Numbered from the stretch's first letter, positions 1 through 5,358 are shown. The stretch is 10,371 bases of DNA from Candidatus Saccharimonadota bacterium (GCA_030536095.1 JAUNQQ010000024.1:1586-11956); one strand, 5' to 3'. The notes: generated by a model from the letters alone, not told the origin. A program made the numbers and translations.

Positions 1-26
1 CTTGGGAATAAGGAAAAGAGGAATAC

Positions 27-42
27 TTAGGCGCGCGCCTAA
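27..42. repeat. Perfect 16-bp palindrome at the 3' end of the DGR template repeat
   Basis: The sequence TTAGGCGCGCGCCTAA equals its own reverse complement. It begins inside the last codons of the asparagine-rich reading frame; the TAG stop at 39-41 is part of it. It could extrude as a cruciform or fold in RNA as a 6-bp stem with a GCGC loop. In the best studied DGR (Bordetella phage BPP-1) a hairpin/cruciform lies just 3' of the variable repeat and aids homing. Here the palindrome follows what looks like the template repeat, so an equivalent role is inference. Confidence 0.75.
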
Positions 43-230
43 CGGGCTACGCAACGCACCGTAAAACCGTTGATCTTATTGTTCGTGTTCTGCGGATTGA
101 AGTTGGTAGAGTTGAAGTTCAGGTTGTAGGCGTTCGTCGGACTGTTACTCTCACGAGACCAGTAGTTGCCGTTGCTGCCACGATTGTTCAGGCTGCCGGA
201 CGTCCAGTTGTAGTTGCCTGAGCGAACAAA
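42..230 (-). repeat. DGR template repeat (TR), asparagine-codon rich
   Basis: Read on the minus strand, 39-320 is an open frame of 93 codons. Its last ~60 residues resemble the variable C-terminal end of FISUMP / C-type-lectin-like DGR target proteins, ending in NGFTVRCVAR. Between residues 36 and 84 there are 17 asparagines in 49 residues, 14 encoded by AAC and 3 by AAT. That is the signature of a template repeat, whose adenines are randomised on copying into the variable repeat. Fixed residues between them (W, G, S, Y, F) match the usual lectin-fold scaffold. The first ~26 residues look unlike a protein and the ATG at 318-320 has no visible Shine-Dalgarno, so the frame is probably not translated. 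The outer boundary (~230) is approximate because no variable repeat is available for alignment. An actual variable repeat is less likely given the uniform asparagine content. Confidence 0.85.
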
Positions 231-472
231 GACAAGAGGAATAAGAATACTGGCCTGACCGTCGAAGAAATAGCTGCTAACTTTTCTTATGGCCGTAGCT
301 ATAAGAAAATCTTGCCTCATCGGTACGGGAGTAGATTAGAAAAAGACCGATAAGGGTATTTCTGCCCTCCAAGTGTAACCATATTTTTTACAGCGAATTT
401 CGTACGACCGAAGAACGCTCAGTACATTTCGGCGTAAACATGCTGGTAAAAATACTTTTCTGTTACAGTACT

Positions 473-481
473 ATTATAGCA
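473..481 (-). promoter_or_regulatory. Extended -10 promoter for the TR RNA
   Basis: The minus strand reads TGC-TATAAT, a perfect -10 hexamer (473-478) with the upstream TG dinucleotide (480-481). It lies 5 bp below the 3' end of the reverse transcriptase gene and is preceded by TTTA, as in most other promoters of this window. No good -35 is visible, which extended -10 promoters do not require. Predicted start is near 466. It would let the TR be transcribed independently of the reverse transcriptase. Confidence 0.6.
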
Positions 482-485
482 TAAA

Positions 486-1559
486 TTATATTTTCCAGAC
501 CTTCTTTTCGGTTTCTGCTCGGCAAAAATGTGAGTAGATTCCGCGATAAGTTACGACTCTCTCTGCTTCCATTTCTCCCACCATGGCTTTTCTTAATACT
601 TTTAGGTAGTTTCTCTTTGTTCGATGGTTTGGGATTACGCTTTTTGGGTAGACTATTCCGCCAACGAATTCGCATCCGCGCCGTACTTCTTGTACCTTTG
701 TCTTTCGCTCGTTTAACCTTAAACGCATTCCGTCTAATACTACTCGGATTGCATCTTCTGCTTCTAATGCTCGTGACAATTCATTCTCCGATACTACAAT
801 ATAAAAATCATCAACGTATCTGCCGTAGTTTGGAAATTTTAGTTCTTCGGTAATAAATCGATCCAATGTATCTAGGTAGATATTTGATAATAGTTGCGAG
901 GTAAGATTTCCGATAACAATGCCGTTTCCCTCGGGTTGATGAAATAGGCTTTTGTTTGTTGGTAGCCCTCGCCAATCACTGCGTTTTCCCCGAATTTTTA
1001 CGCCTTTGGTTGGTTTATCATAGATAACTTCTCGCCATAGGAATTCTAACATCTCTCTTTTCCAGCGATTATGCATACCTGGATATTGTCGTTCCAATCC
1101 CCATTGAACTTTTGCCAGTAGCCCATCTTTGGGCAGGCTCATAAAATATCCGGATAGGTCGAATTTTATGCAATATGCTCGCTGGGTGTTGTTTTGTGAT
1201 GCATTTAACATGTGCTTTTGTAATCCACGAATTGCGAATAACGTTCCCTTCCCTTTTCGGCAGGAACTTGAGTAGTAATTTAATCTTTTATCCCACCATT
1301 TCGCTACCATGTTATACAAAAAATGATGAATTACTCTATCGCGAAAGGGAGCTGCGAAAATCTCTCGTTGGACTGGATCGGTTACGATAAATGCGATTCC
1401 TGCGCTCGGATGATAGGTTCTAGTTATTATTTCTCTTACTAGACATTTTAATTCTTCGTATCTATAAAGCTCAAATTTTTGTTCGTCTAACGTTTTTCGT
1501 TTTCCTGCTCGCGCCTCATAATATACCCTTAAAAGTTCCCCATACAACCACTCTTCCAT
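486..1559 (-). CDS. DGR reverse transcriptase
   Basis: A 357-residue reverse transcriptase that would copy the nearby template RNA into adenine-mutated cDNA for transfer into a target gene's variable repeat. Visible motifs, in order: IKFDLSGYF (131-139) with the first catalytic Asp at 134; IGNLTSQ (216-222), the form of motif 4 typical of DGR enzymes, where group II intron and retron enzymes carry other residues; the catalytic YVDD at 248-251; and GCEFVGG (295-301), the position of the FLG-like motif before the thumb. No maturase, endonuclease or CRISPR fusion is present, and the length fits DGR enzymes. The ATG at 1557-1559 sits 8 nt after a TAAAAT -10, implying an almost leaderless mRNA. 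It is co-oriented with the TR downstream. A recognisable Avd accessory gene is not adjacent. Assignment to the DGR class is strong because enzyme and TR occur together. Confidence 0.93.
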   Translation of the reverse strand: MEEWLYGELLRVYYEARAGKRKTLDEQKFELYRYEELKCLVREIITRTYHPSAGIAFIVTDPVQREIFAAPFRDRVIHHFLYNMVAKWWDKRLNYYSSSCRKGKGTLFAIRGLQKHMLNASQNNTQRAYCIKFDLSGYFMSLPKDGLLAKVQWGLERQYPGMHNRWKREMLEFLWREVIYDKPTKGVKIRGKRSDWRGLPTNKSLFHQPEGNGIVIGNLTSQLLSNIYLDTLDRFITEELKFPNYGRYVDDFYIVVSENELSRALEAEDAIRVVLDGMRLRLNERKTKVQEVRRGCEFVGGIVYPKSVIPNHRTKRNYLKVLRKAMVGEMEAERVVTYRGIYSHFCRAETEKKVWKI

Positions 1560-1567
1560 CTACTATT

Positions 1568-1576
1568 ATTTTAGCA
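1568..1576 (-). promoter_or_regulatory. Extended -10 promoter of the reverse transcriptase gene
   Basis: TGC-TAAAAT on the minus strand ends 8 nt before the ATG at 1559. Transcription starting about 7 nt after the hexamer would yield a leaderless or 1-2 nt leader mRNA. No Shine-Dalgarno precedes the start codon, which fits. Confidence 0.55.
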
Positions 1577-1626
1577 TATTTTTGCTTTTTTAGGAATGTT
1601 CATGATTTTGTTTAGACTACGCTGGC

Positions 1627-1655
1627 TTGACAAAACCGTTATGGTAAATTATAAT
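1627..1655 (+). promoter_or_regulatory. Consensus sigma-70-type promoter of a small RNA
   Basis: TTGACA (1627-1632), a 17-bp spacer and TATAAT (1650-1655): both hexamers and the spacing are ideal. It points rightward, away from the reverse transcriptase gene, into a stretch without a gene that ends at a terminator about 100 bp later. Predicted start is near 1662. Confidence 0.75.
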
Positions 1656-1661
1656 GAAAGC

Positions 1662-1760
1662 AGCAAGTGAGTTAGGTTTGCCTAGTATCTTCCAAAGGGC
1701 TTTTCCTCCACTTTTAGTAGTCGAAATTCAGTCCTAATTAGCGTAAGACGCTGGCTTTTT
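1662..1760 (+). ncRNA. Putative ~100-nt small RNA of unknown family
   Basis: This stretch is bounded by a perfect promoter and an intrinsic terminator and carries no convincing coding region. A small internal hairpin can form with stem TAGG/CCTA around loop TTTG (1672-1683). A 7-bp inverted repeat CAGCAAG (1661-1667) / CTTGCTG (1768-1774) encloses the whole unit. I looked for hallmarks of SRP RNA, 6S RNA, tmRNA and RNase P RNA and saw none. It sits between the DGR and the accessory patch, so a role with either is possible but unproven. The 348-bp gap 1560-1908 otherwise holds promoters and the phosphorylase remnant. Confidence 0.55.
1738..1760 (+). terminator. Intrinsic terminator of the small RNA
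   Basis: AGCGT (1740-1744) and ACGCT (1748-1752) pair around a 3-nt loop. Two flanking T-G pairs can extend the stem to 7 bp, and a run of six T follows within three bases. It is oriented for plus-strand transcription. Confidence 0.65.
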
Positions 1761-1797
1761 TAAGCTTCTTGCTGACCGAATAGATAAGTACGATTTT

Positions 1798-1806
1798 ATT
1801 ATAGCA
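1798..1806 (-). promoter_or_regulatory. Extended -10 promoter facing the small RNA and the DGR
   Basis: TGC-TATAAT on the minus strand, with predicted start near 1791. It opposes the small-RNA promoter at 1627-1655 and has no gene directly after it. A transcript would run antisense across the small RNA toward the reverse transcriptase gene, giving that gene a second start with a ~230-nt leader or producing a separate RNA. It lies about 10 bp beyond the phosphorylase remnant. Confidence 0.45.
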
Positions 1807-1814
1807 TAAGCAGA

Positions 1815-1837
1815 TTAGAATAGATATTCGAGGTAGT
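1815..1837. repeat. 23-bp direct repeat, copy A (candidate attachment site)
   Basis: Identical over 23 bp to 2665-2687 and with one mismatch to 3532-3554. It corresponds to the last seven codons and stop of the phosphorylase gene. Together with the other copies it frames the two modules of the accessory patch. Confidence 0.8.
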
Positions 1838-1883
1838 CTTTTAGCATACGGGTGCCAGAGATGATGGGGAGGTAGGCGCGAAG
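1815..1883 (-). pseudogene. Displaced 3'-end fragment of the alpha-glucan phosphorylase gene
   Basis: These 69 bp match the last 23 codons (including stop) of the intact phosphorylase gene at 3532-3600, with 6 differences by my alignment. All six are third-position synonymous changes, so both copies encode LRAYLPIISGTRMLKDYLEYLF apart from the line of codons used. The similarity weakly continues one or two codons upstream, with a one-codon insertion (KTAQLR versus KTQLR), and then stops at a taa in frame. There is no start and no rest of the gene. The divergence being purely synonymous means the fragment came from a functional, related allele, not from decay of a copy made here. It is best read as the old 3' end displaced by an insertion that brought in, or left behind, a second 3' end. 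Confidence 0.85.
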
Positions 1884-1908
1884 CTGAGCAGTTTTGTTTT
1901 AATATGGG

Positions 1909-2265
1909 TTATAGTTTATTACTCTTCGAGCTTAGTAACATTAGCGCAAAGCCATCATAGTATTTTTGCATTTGCGCCGGATTTGTGTGGTAAGAATTCT
2001 GATTAAAAAAATAGTCGCAAAATTCATCGCGCGCCTTTAGGATTTCGGTCAGGCGAGCATGATTATTAATATTAGCTTCAATCGTAAAGTCAAAAAGCTC
2101 AAGCGTACGGTCAATTGCTTTGTTGGCGCGCGCTTCGTTTCCCTTCGCTGTCCATTTAAGTGCACGTGAAACCTCGCTTCCGATATTTCCCATCTGATAA
2201 GTAATTGAATGTGTCATCCAATCCCGATAGGTTTCTGTGCTATGAATATGTTTTATTTCAGCCAT
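1909..2265 (-). CDS. Small helical protein, partner of the DUF5674 protein
   Basis: A 118-residue protein without a signal peptide or membrane segment; I do not recognise a named family with confidence. It is rich in residues typical of amphipathic helices (for example GSEVSRALKW and ARANKAIDRTLELFDF), suggesting a small helical bundle. It overlaps the end of the upstream DUF5674 gene by 13 nt in another frame, and no Shine-Dalgarno is evident, so translation is probably coupled. The pair forms its own leaderless unit between two copies of the 23-bp repeat, which is the arrangement of a mobile two-gene cassette. Possible readings are a toxin-antitoxin-like pair, a HEPN-like bundle, or an accessory protein in the size range of DGR Avd (about 120-130 residues, four-helix). 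Sequence alone does not choose between them. Confidence 0.7.
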   Translation of the reverse strand: MAEIKHIHSTETYRDWMTHSITYQMGNIGSEVSRALKWTAKGNEARANKAIDRTLELFDFTIEANINNHARLTEILKARDEFCDYFFNQNSYHTNPAQMQKYYDGFALMLLSSKSNKL

Positions 2266-2597
2266 TTTAATACTATTTTTTTAATTTTATTTCGTATTTC
2301 TGGATCTTCCACGCCTCTAGAACGATTTCCCTGCGCAGGTCGAAGGTTGATCATTGAATCAAATTCTACTAAATCGTCTATTTCGTCGCAATCCAGATAT
2401 AGATTAATCCCCCAGAGGTTAGCTTGGTTGGAACCATTTTCTAGGAGTAGCTGCTCGCAATCATAATGCATTGGAGAGTCTACTGCGATAATCTCTTTGT
2501 CTATATCTACCACTGCCTTAATCGCGTTCTCATCGATAAAATTCGTAGATTCTTTAATTAAGCTATTCTTAGAAATGGGTTTCGATAATATTCTCAT
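2253..2597 (-). CDS. DUF5674 family protein
   Basis: A 114-residue cytosolic protein matching DUF5674 as I know it: start MRIL, a VVDIDKEIIAVD segment, LLLENGS, then NLWGINLY, EFDSMINLRP and the family's hallmark SRGVEDPEIR near the C-terminus. Function is unknown; members are common in CPR bacteria and some cyanobacteria. Two in-frame ATGs exist. I chose the second (2595-2597) because the TATAAT at 2604-2609 places the transcription start on it, whereas the first (2601-2603) immediately abuts the -10 hexamer. The mRNA is thus leaderless. It is the first gene of a two-gene unit and its end overlaps the next gene by 13 nt. The tight pairing recalls toxin-antitoxin operons, but no toxin motif is visible. 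Confidence 0.88.
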   Translation of the reverse strand: MRILSKPISKNSLIKESTNFIDENAIKAVVDIDKEIIAVDSPMHYDCEQLLLENGSNQANLWGINLYLDCDEIDDLVEFDSMINLRPAQGNRSRGVEDPEIRNKIKKIVLKWLK

Positions 2598-2603
2598 ATG
2601 CAT

Positions 2604-2612
2604 ATTATAGCA
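2604..2612 (-). promoter_or_regulatory. Extended -10 promoter of the DUF5674 unit
   Basis: TGC-TATAAT on the minus strand, ending 6 nt before the ATG at 2597. The predicted start coincides with the A of that ATG, which decides the start codon. Confidence 0.65.
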
Positions 2613-2664
2613 TAATTATTCTGTCTGAGGGCTATTGGTTTAGTACAAGTATGTTTGTTTAGTT

Positions 2665-2687
2665 TTAGAATAGATATTCGAGGTAGT
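2665..2687. repeat. 23-bp direct repeat, copy B (candidate attachment site)
   Basis: A perfect copy of 1815-1837 and a one-mismatch copy of the phosphorylase 3' end at 3532-3554. Unlike copy A, similarity stops exactly at the 23-bp core on the gene-internal side, so this copy is only the core. It separates the DUF5674 unit from the NYN gene. Confidence 0.8.
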
Positions 2688-2728
2688 TTAGGATTAGATG
2701 GGGATTTTGGTGGTTTAGCCGAAGCATA

Positions 2729-2737
2729 TGATATAAT
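2729..2737 (+). promoter_or_regulatory. Extended -10 promoter of the NYN gene
   Basis: TGA-TATAAT is followed by 7 nt and then the ATG at 2745, so the transcript would start at or one base before the start codon. Confidence 0.6.
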
Positions 2738-2744
2738 ATGGGGT

Positions 2745-3359
2745 ATGAGAAACATTGTTTATGTTGATGGGCAGAATTTTTTGTATAAGGCGGCGGAGAT
2801 TCTGATTAAAAAAGGAATGATTGGAGATAAGCAAGAGCTGACAGCTTTGGATATTAGGTTTTTGTTTGAAAATATATTTCCAGAGGAAGATTTACGGATT
2901 AGATTTTTTGGAGTGACTAAAATTAAGAGGCGCTATGATTTGGGCGAAGAAATTTTAAATAAATCTGTTCGTTTTTCGGATAACCTACGGAGAGTGAGAA
3001 ATAGCCTTAATTCTCAGAGGATTGACTATGTGGAGGTTGGAAAACTTAAGATTCGTGATAGTGACGTTTGTAAGAATTGCGGAAGAAAAGATTATCGTTT
3101 TCAGGAAAAAGGTGTAGATGTCGGACTTGCAGTTGGGATAGTTCGAGACGCATTAAAAGACGAGGTTGATAGAATTATTTTGGCTAGTTCGGACACAGAT
3201 TTAATTCCTGCGGTTTTATTAGCGAAAAATGAAGGTAAGGATGTTATCTATGTTGGGTTTGACGATAGATTAACGCAGGCGTTGGTGGCAAAGTCTAGTT
3301 CGACGCAAGTAATTAGAGACACGGAAGTCGTCGAGGCCTACAAGCGAAAGAACCATTGA
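2745..3359 (+). CDS. NYN-domain (LabA-like PIN fold) putative ribonuclease
   Basis: A 204-residue protein of the NYN/LabA-like branch of the PIN fold, probably a metal-dependent RNA-cleaving enzyme. Visible are the N-terminal strand with the first acidic site (NIVYVDGQNF, residues 3-12), a CKNCG pair of cysteines that could bind metal, the EKGVDVGLAV segment with the second Asp, and the C-terminal ASSDTDLIPAV strand carrying two further acids, followed by an IYVG strand. Where many relatives have Asp in the helix after KGVD (LALD or similar), this protein has Gly (LAVG), so activity may differ. The ATG at 2745 is chosen over earlier in-frame codons because the promoter lies between them and the family homology begins here. 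It is one of few plus-strand genes, flanked by two copies of the 23-bp repeat. The stop TGA overlaps the -35 of the next promoter. Confidence 0.88.
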   Translation: MRNIVYVDGQNFLYKAAEILIKKGMIGDKQELTALDIRFLFENIFPEEDLRIRFFGVTKIKRRYDLGEEILNKSVRFSDNLRRVRNSLNSQRIDYVEVGKLKIRDSDVCKNCGRKDYRFQEKGVDVGLAVGIVRDALKDEVDRIILASSDTDLIPAVLLAKNEGKDVIYVGFDDRLTQALVAKSSSTQVIRDTEVVEAYKRKNH

Positions 3360-3383
3360 CATTTTATTTAGGCGGAGTATAAT
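3356..3383 (+). promoter_or_regulatory. Consensus promoter overlapping the end of the NYN gene
   Basis: TTGACA (3356-3361), a 16-bp spacer and TATAAT (3378-3383). The -35 contains the NYN stop codon TGA. Predicted start is near 3390. The only thing downstream on this strand before the convergent phosphorylase gene is a terminator hairpin. Confidence 0.6.
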
Positions 3384-3389
3384 AAAGGG

Positions 3390-3430
3390 TACAGCACCTT
3401 GGTCTGGATTCGTTCCCGCCAAGGTTTTTT
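3390..3430 (+). ncRNA. Possible ~40-nt RNA made of a terminator hairpin
   Basis: The RNA predicted from the consensus promoter would be only about 40 nt: six unpaired bases, then the hairpin and T-run. It may be a genuine tiny RNA, or the promoter may be a relic with the hairpin simply ending NYN mRNA. Nothing recognisable follows in 3431-3531. Confidence 0.3.
3396..3430 (+). terminator. Intrinsic terminator after the NYN gene
   Basis: ACCTTGG (3396-3402) pairs with CCAAGGT (3419-3425); the 16-nt loop can add a small GGA/TCC pairing, and T at 3425-3430 follows. Oriented for plus-strand transcripts. Confidence 0.75.
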
Positions 3431-3531
3431 GAAGTCTTTAGAAAATACTACTTGAGAATTGACGCAAATAAAATAGAGGGCTTCGCTTAGGTTTAGAAGT
3501 AAATGAGGATATCTCTGTCGTTGTGACTAGG

Positions 3532-3554
3532 TTAGAACAGATATTCGAGGTAGT
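3532..3554. repeat. 23-bp direct repeat, copy C (3' end of glgP)
   Basis: Last seven codons and stop of the intact phosphorylase gene, differing from copies A and B at one base (3538, a synonymous CTG/CTA Leu change). It is the probable chromosomal target of the insertions. Confidence 0.8.
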
Positions 3555-5358
3555 CTTTTAGCATACGAGTACCGGAGATGATGGGGAGATAAGCGCGAAG
3601 TTGGGTTTTTATAAGAGCTTCAAGGCCGGTAGGATTGCGCCAGAGATTAGCGGCTTCGGTTAGGTTAGCATAAAGTGAATCTATTTCTTCATCTTCGGAA
3701 GTGCCGCGAATACAGAGGTAGGAATCGGCGGAACAATCGGCGACGCCGCCGTCATGAGTGCTAATAAGGAGACCGAGGTTTATTACGTCTTTCATCCAAG
3801 AAGTGCCGCAGGCTTCAAGGCCGACAATGGGGGTGTTGATTGAAGCATTGGCGCCAACGGAGAGAACGCGACCGAGTTCCTCGTCATAATCTGGGAGATA
3901 ATGAACGCGTTCTTTTAGAACTGGGTCGTTATCGATAATTTCTAGGACAGATTTTAGGCGAGCAAGCATAACCGAATCACCTTCATGGACGCGACCAGCG
4001 AGAAGATAATGCGCATTGGCATTGAGGAGGATTTCGCGTAAAAGTGTGGGATTAGAGAAGGGGAGCCAGGGGCGCTTATAATCGACAAAGCGGCGCTTAA
4101 AATCGAAAATCAGGGCGTCTTCGGGAATTTGGGGGTGATTTCCATATTGGTCGAGGCGATGGGCAAGGACGGCGCGAAGTTCGGTCTGGCCACGCTTTTT
4201 TTCGGTAAGGATTTCGGTGGCGGTTAGAGTTTCGATTTTTTCGACATAATCGGCAGTTGGGAGATAAAATTTATCAATAATTCCCTTTTGTTTTAGGAGG
4301 GCTATAACGCTATTAGAAGTCCAAGTCGGGATGTCAATGCCATTGGTGACGGCCTTAAACTTAACCTTTTTGCCGGAAATGTCGTGGTAATTAGCGACGC
4401 GAGCATGGAGTTTAGAGACACCAGAGCGGAGCTCGGCGATTTCGATGGTAATGGTAGAGAGGCGAATCTGTCCATTGACGAATTTATCGGAAAGCCATGT
4501 CTGGACGGAGCGGGATTTTAGATTAGGGAAAACGAAACGGCGGAATTGGTCGTAATGGAAAGTTGCTTCGGCGGCCTGGACGAGAGTATGGTTTGTATAG
4601 AGAGTATGTTTCCTGGTATAGACGATAGCTTCATAAAGATCCATCCCATTATGGACAAGTTCATCAAGTCGGGCGAGCGCGGCAAAGAAAGTTGCAACTT
4701 CATTTAACTGGATAATGGCAGGCTTCAGGCCGGCGAGCTTTAGCGCCTGATAACCGCCGAACCCGAGCGCGACTTCCTGAAAAAGACGATGATCACCGCC
4801 AGATTCACCAGAATAGAGTTCACCAAAGCCCGGTTCGGTGACGCAGAGAATACGGGTGCTACCTAAGTCCTTTTCGATGACTTCGAGCTTAGTTTGTTGG
4901 TTATTGCAGTTAATCGTGACGGTATTTAGGAGCTCAAAACCGAAATCTTTGTAATTTACAGAGACGGATTTAGTTTCATTTTTTAGAATGAAATTACCGT
5001 TAATTGTTTCGACTTTGGTTTCTTGGTGCTGTTCGGAAGGATAAAATGGAGTCAATAAAACGAAGGGGACGTTCATTCGCTCGGCGGTTCTTCTCATATC
5101 GGCAGCAAGAACGCCGAGGCCGCCGCCGCCGCGAATACCGTTTTTCTGGTCATAAAGCTCGAGGCTCCAATAAGTATAAGGACGCTCATCAGAAAGCGAC
5201 TTATCGAGATTTTTACGGTCAATTAAACGATAAAATTCGTCGACGTTTTCGATATTTTCGAGTGGATGAAAACGAGACAGGGTCTTTGTCAGGTTTTGTC
5301 GTAAAGCTTCTTTTGTGATTGGTTTTTTGAAATTTATGCTTAATTTTTCTTCGCCCAC
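3532..5358 (-). CDS. glgP: Alpha-glucan (glycogen/maltodextrin) phosphorylase, GT35
   Basis: A 608-residue cytosolic enzyme that would release glucose-1-phosphate from alpha-1,4-glucans using pyridoxal phosphate. Markers (numbered from GTG at 5358) are the glycine-rich GGGGLGVLAAD near 77-87, TNHTLVQAAEATF, FDFKRRFVDYKRPWL, AGRVHEGD, and EACGTSWMK at 515-523, where the last Lys is the expected PLP-binding residue (relatives: EASGTS.MK). It is shorter than the ~800-residue animal and E. coli enzymes, as many bacterial alpha-glucan phosphorylases are. The GTG at 5356-5358 is the start because a full AAAGGAGG lies 7 nt before it, while an upstream in-frame GTG at 5389-5391 overlaps the promoter. 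Its 3' end is duplicated at 1815-1883 and, in part, at 2665-2687, so the gene's end is a recombination hotspot. The whole frame is intact. Confidence 0.9.
   Translation of the reverse strand: MGEEKLSINFKKPITKEALRQNLTKTLSRFHPLENIENVDEFYRLIDRKNLDKSLSDERPYTYWSLELYDQKNGIRGGGGLGVLAADMRRTAERMNVPFVLLTPFYPSEQHQETKVETINGNFILKNETKSVSVNYKDFGFELLNTVTINCNNQQTKLEVIEKDLGSTRILCVTEPGFGELYSGESGGDHRLFQEVALGFGGYQALKLAGLKPAIIQLNEVATFFAALARLDELVHNGMDLYEAIVYTRKHTLYTNHTLVQAAEATFHYDQFRRFVFPNLKSRSVQTWLSDKFVNGQIRLSTITIEIAELRSGVSKLHARVANYHDISGKKVKFKAVTNGIDIPTWTSNSVIALLKQKGIIDKFYLPTADYVEKIETLTATEILTEKKRGQTELRAVLAHRLDQYGNHPQIPEDALIFDFKRRFVDYKRPWLPFSNPTLLREILLNANAHYLLAGRVHEGDSVMLARLKSVLEIIDNDPVLKERVHYLPDYDEELGRVLSVGANASINTPIVGLEACGTSWMKDVINLGLLISTHDGGVADCSADSYLCIRGTSEDEEIDSLYANLTEAANLWRNPTGLEALIKTQLRAYLPIISGTRMLKDYLEYLF

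Larger units (their letters stand above)
27..466 (-). ncRNA. Putative TR-containing RNA with ~230-nt leader
   Basis: An extended -10 element just beyond the end of the reverse transcriptase gene would start a minus-strand transcript near 466. It would read through 321-466, which has no credible gene, into the TR, and reach the palindrome at 27-42. DGR template RNAs need sequence flanking the TR for priming and reverse transcriptase binding, so a structured leader would make sense. The leader has no strong open frame. The 3' end of the RNA is not determined: no T-tract terminator follows the palindrome inside the window. Confidence 0.5.

Noticed and set aside
39..320. 93-codon minus-strand frame as an expressed protein
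   Set aside because: Asparagine density is that of a template repeat, the N-terminal third has no protein-like pattern and no ribosome binding site precedes its ATG.
530..853. 107-codon plus-strand frame rich in Leu and Arg
   Set aside because: It lies wholly antisense to the reverse transcriptase gene, which has clear catalytic motifs; composition is a reading-frame shadow.
1654..1737. 27-codon plus-strand frame beginning in TATAATG
   Set aside because: Its ATG overlaps the -10 hexamer, so it would lie upstream of the predicted transcription start; no ribosome binding site. The RNA interpretation is simpler.
1909..2265. Firm call as DGR accessory protein Avd
   Set aside because: Only size and helicity agree; it is coupled to DUF5674, not to the reverse transcriptase, and I see no diagnostic Avd residues.
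2655..2744. N-terminal extension of the NYN protein
   Set aside because: It crosses a repeat copy and the promoter; family similarity starts at 2745.
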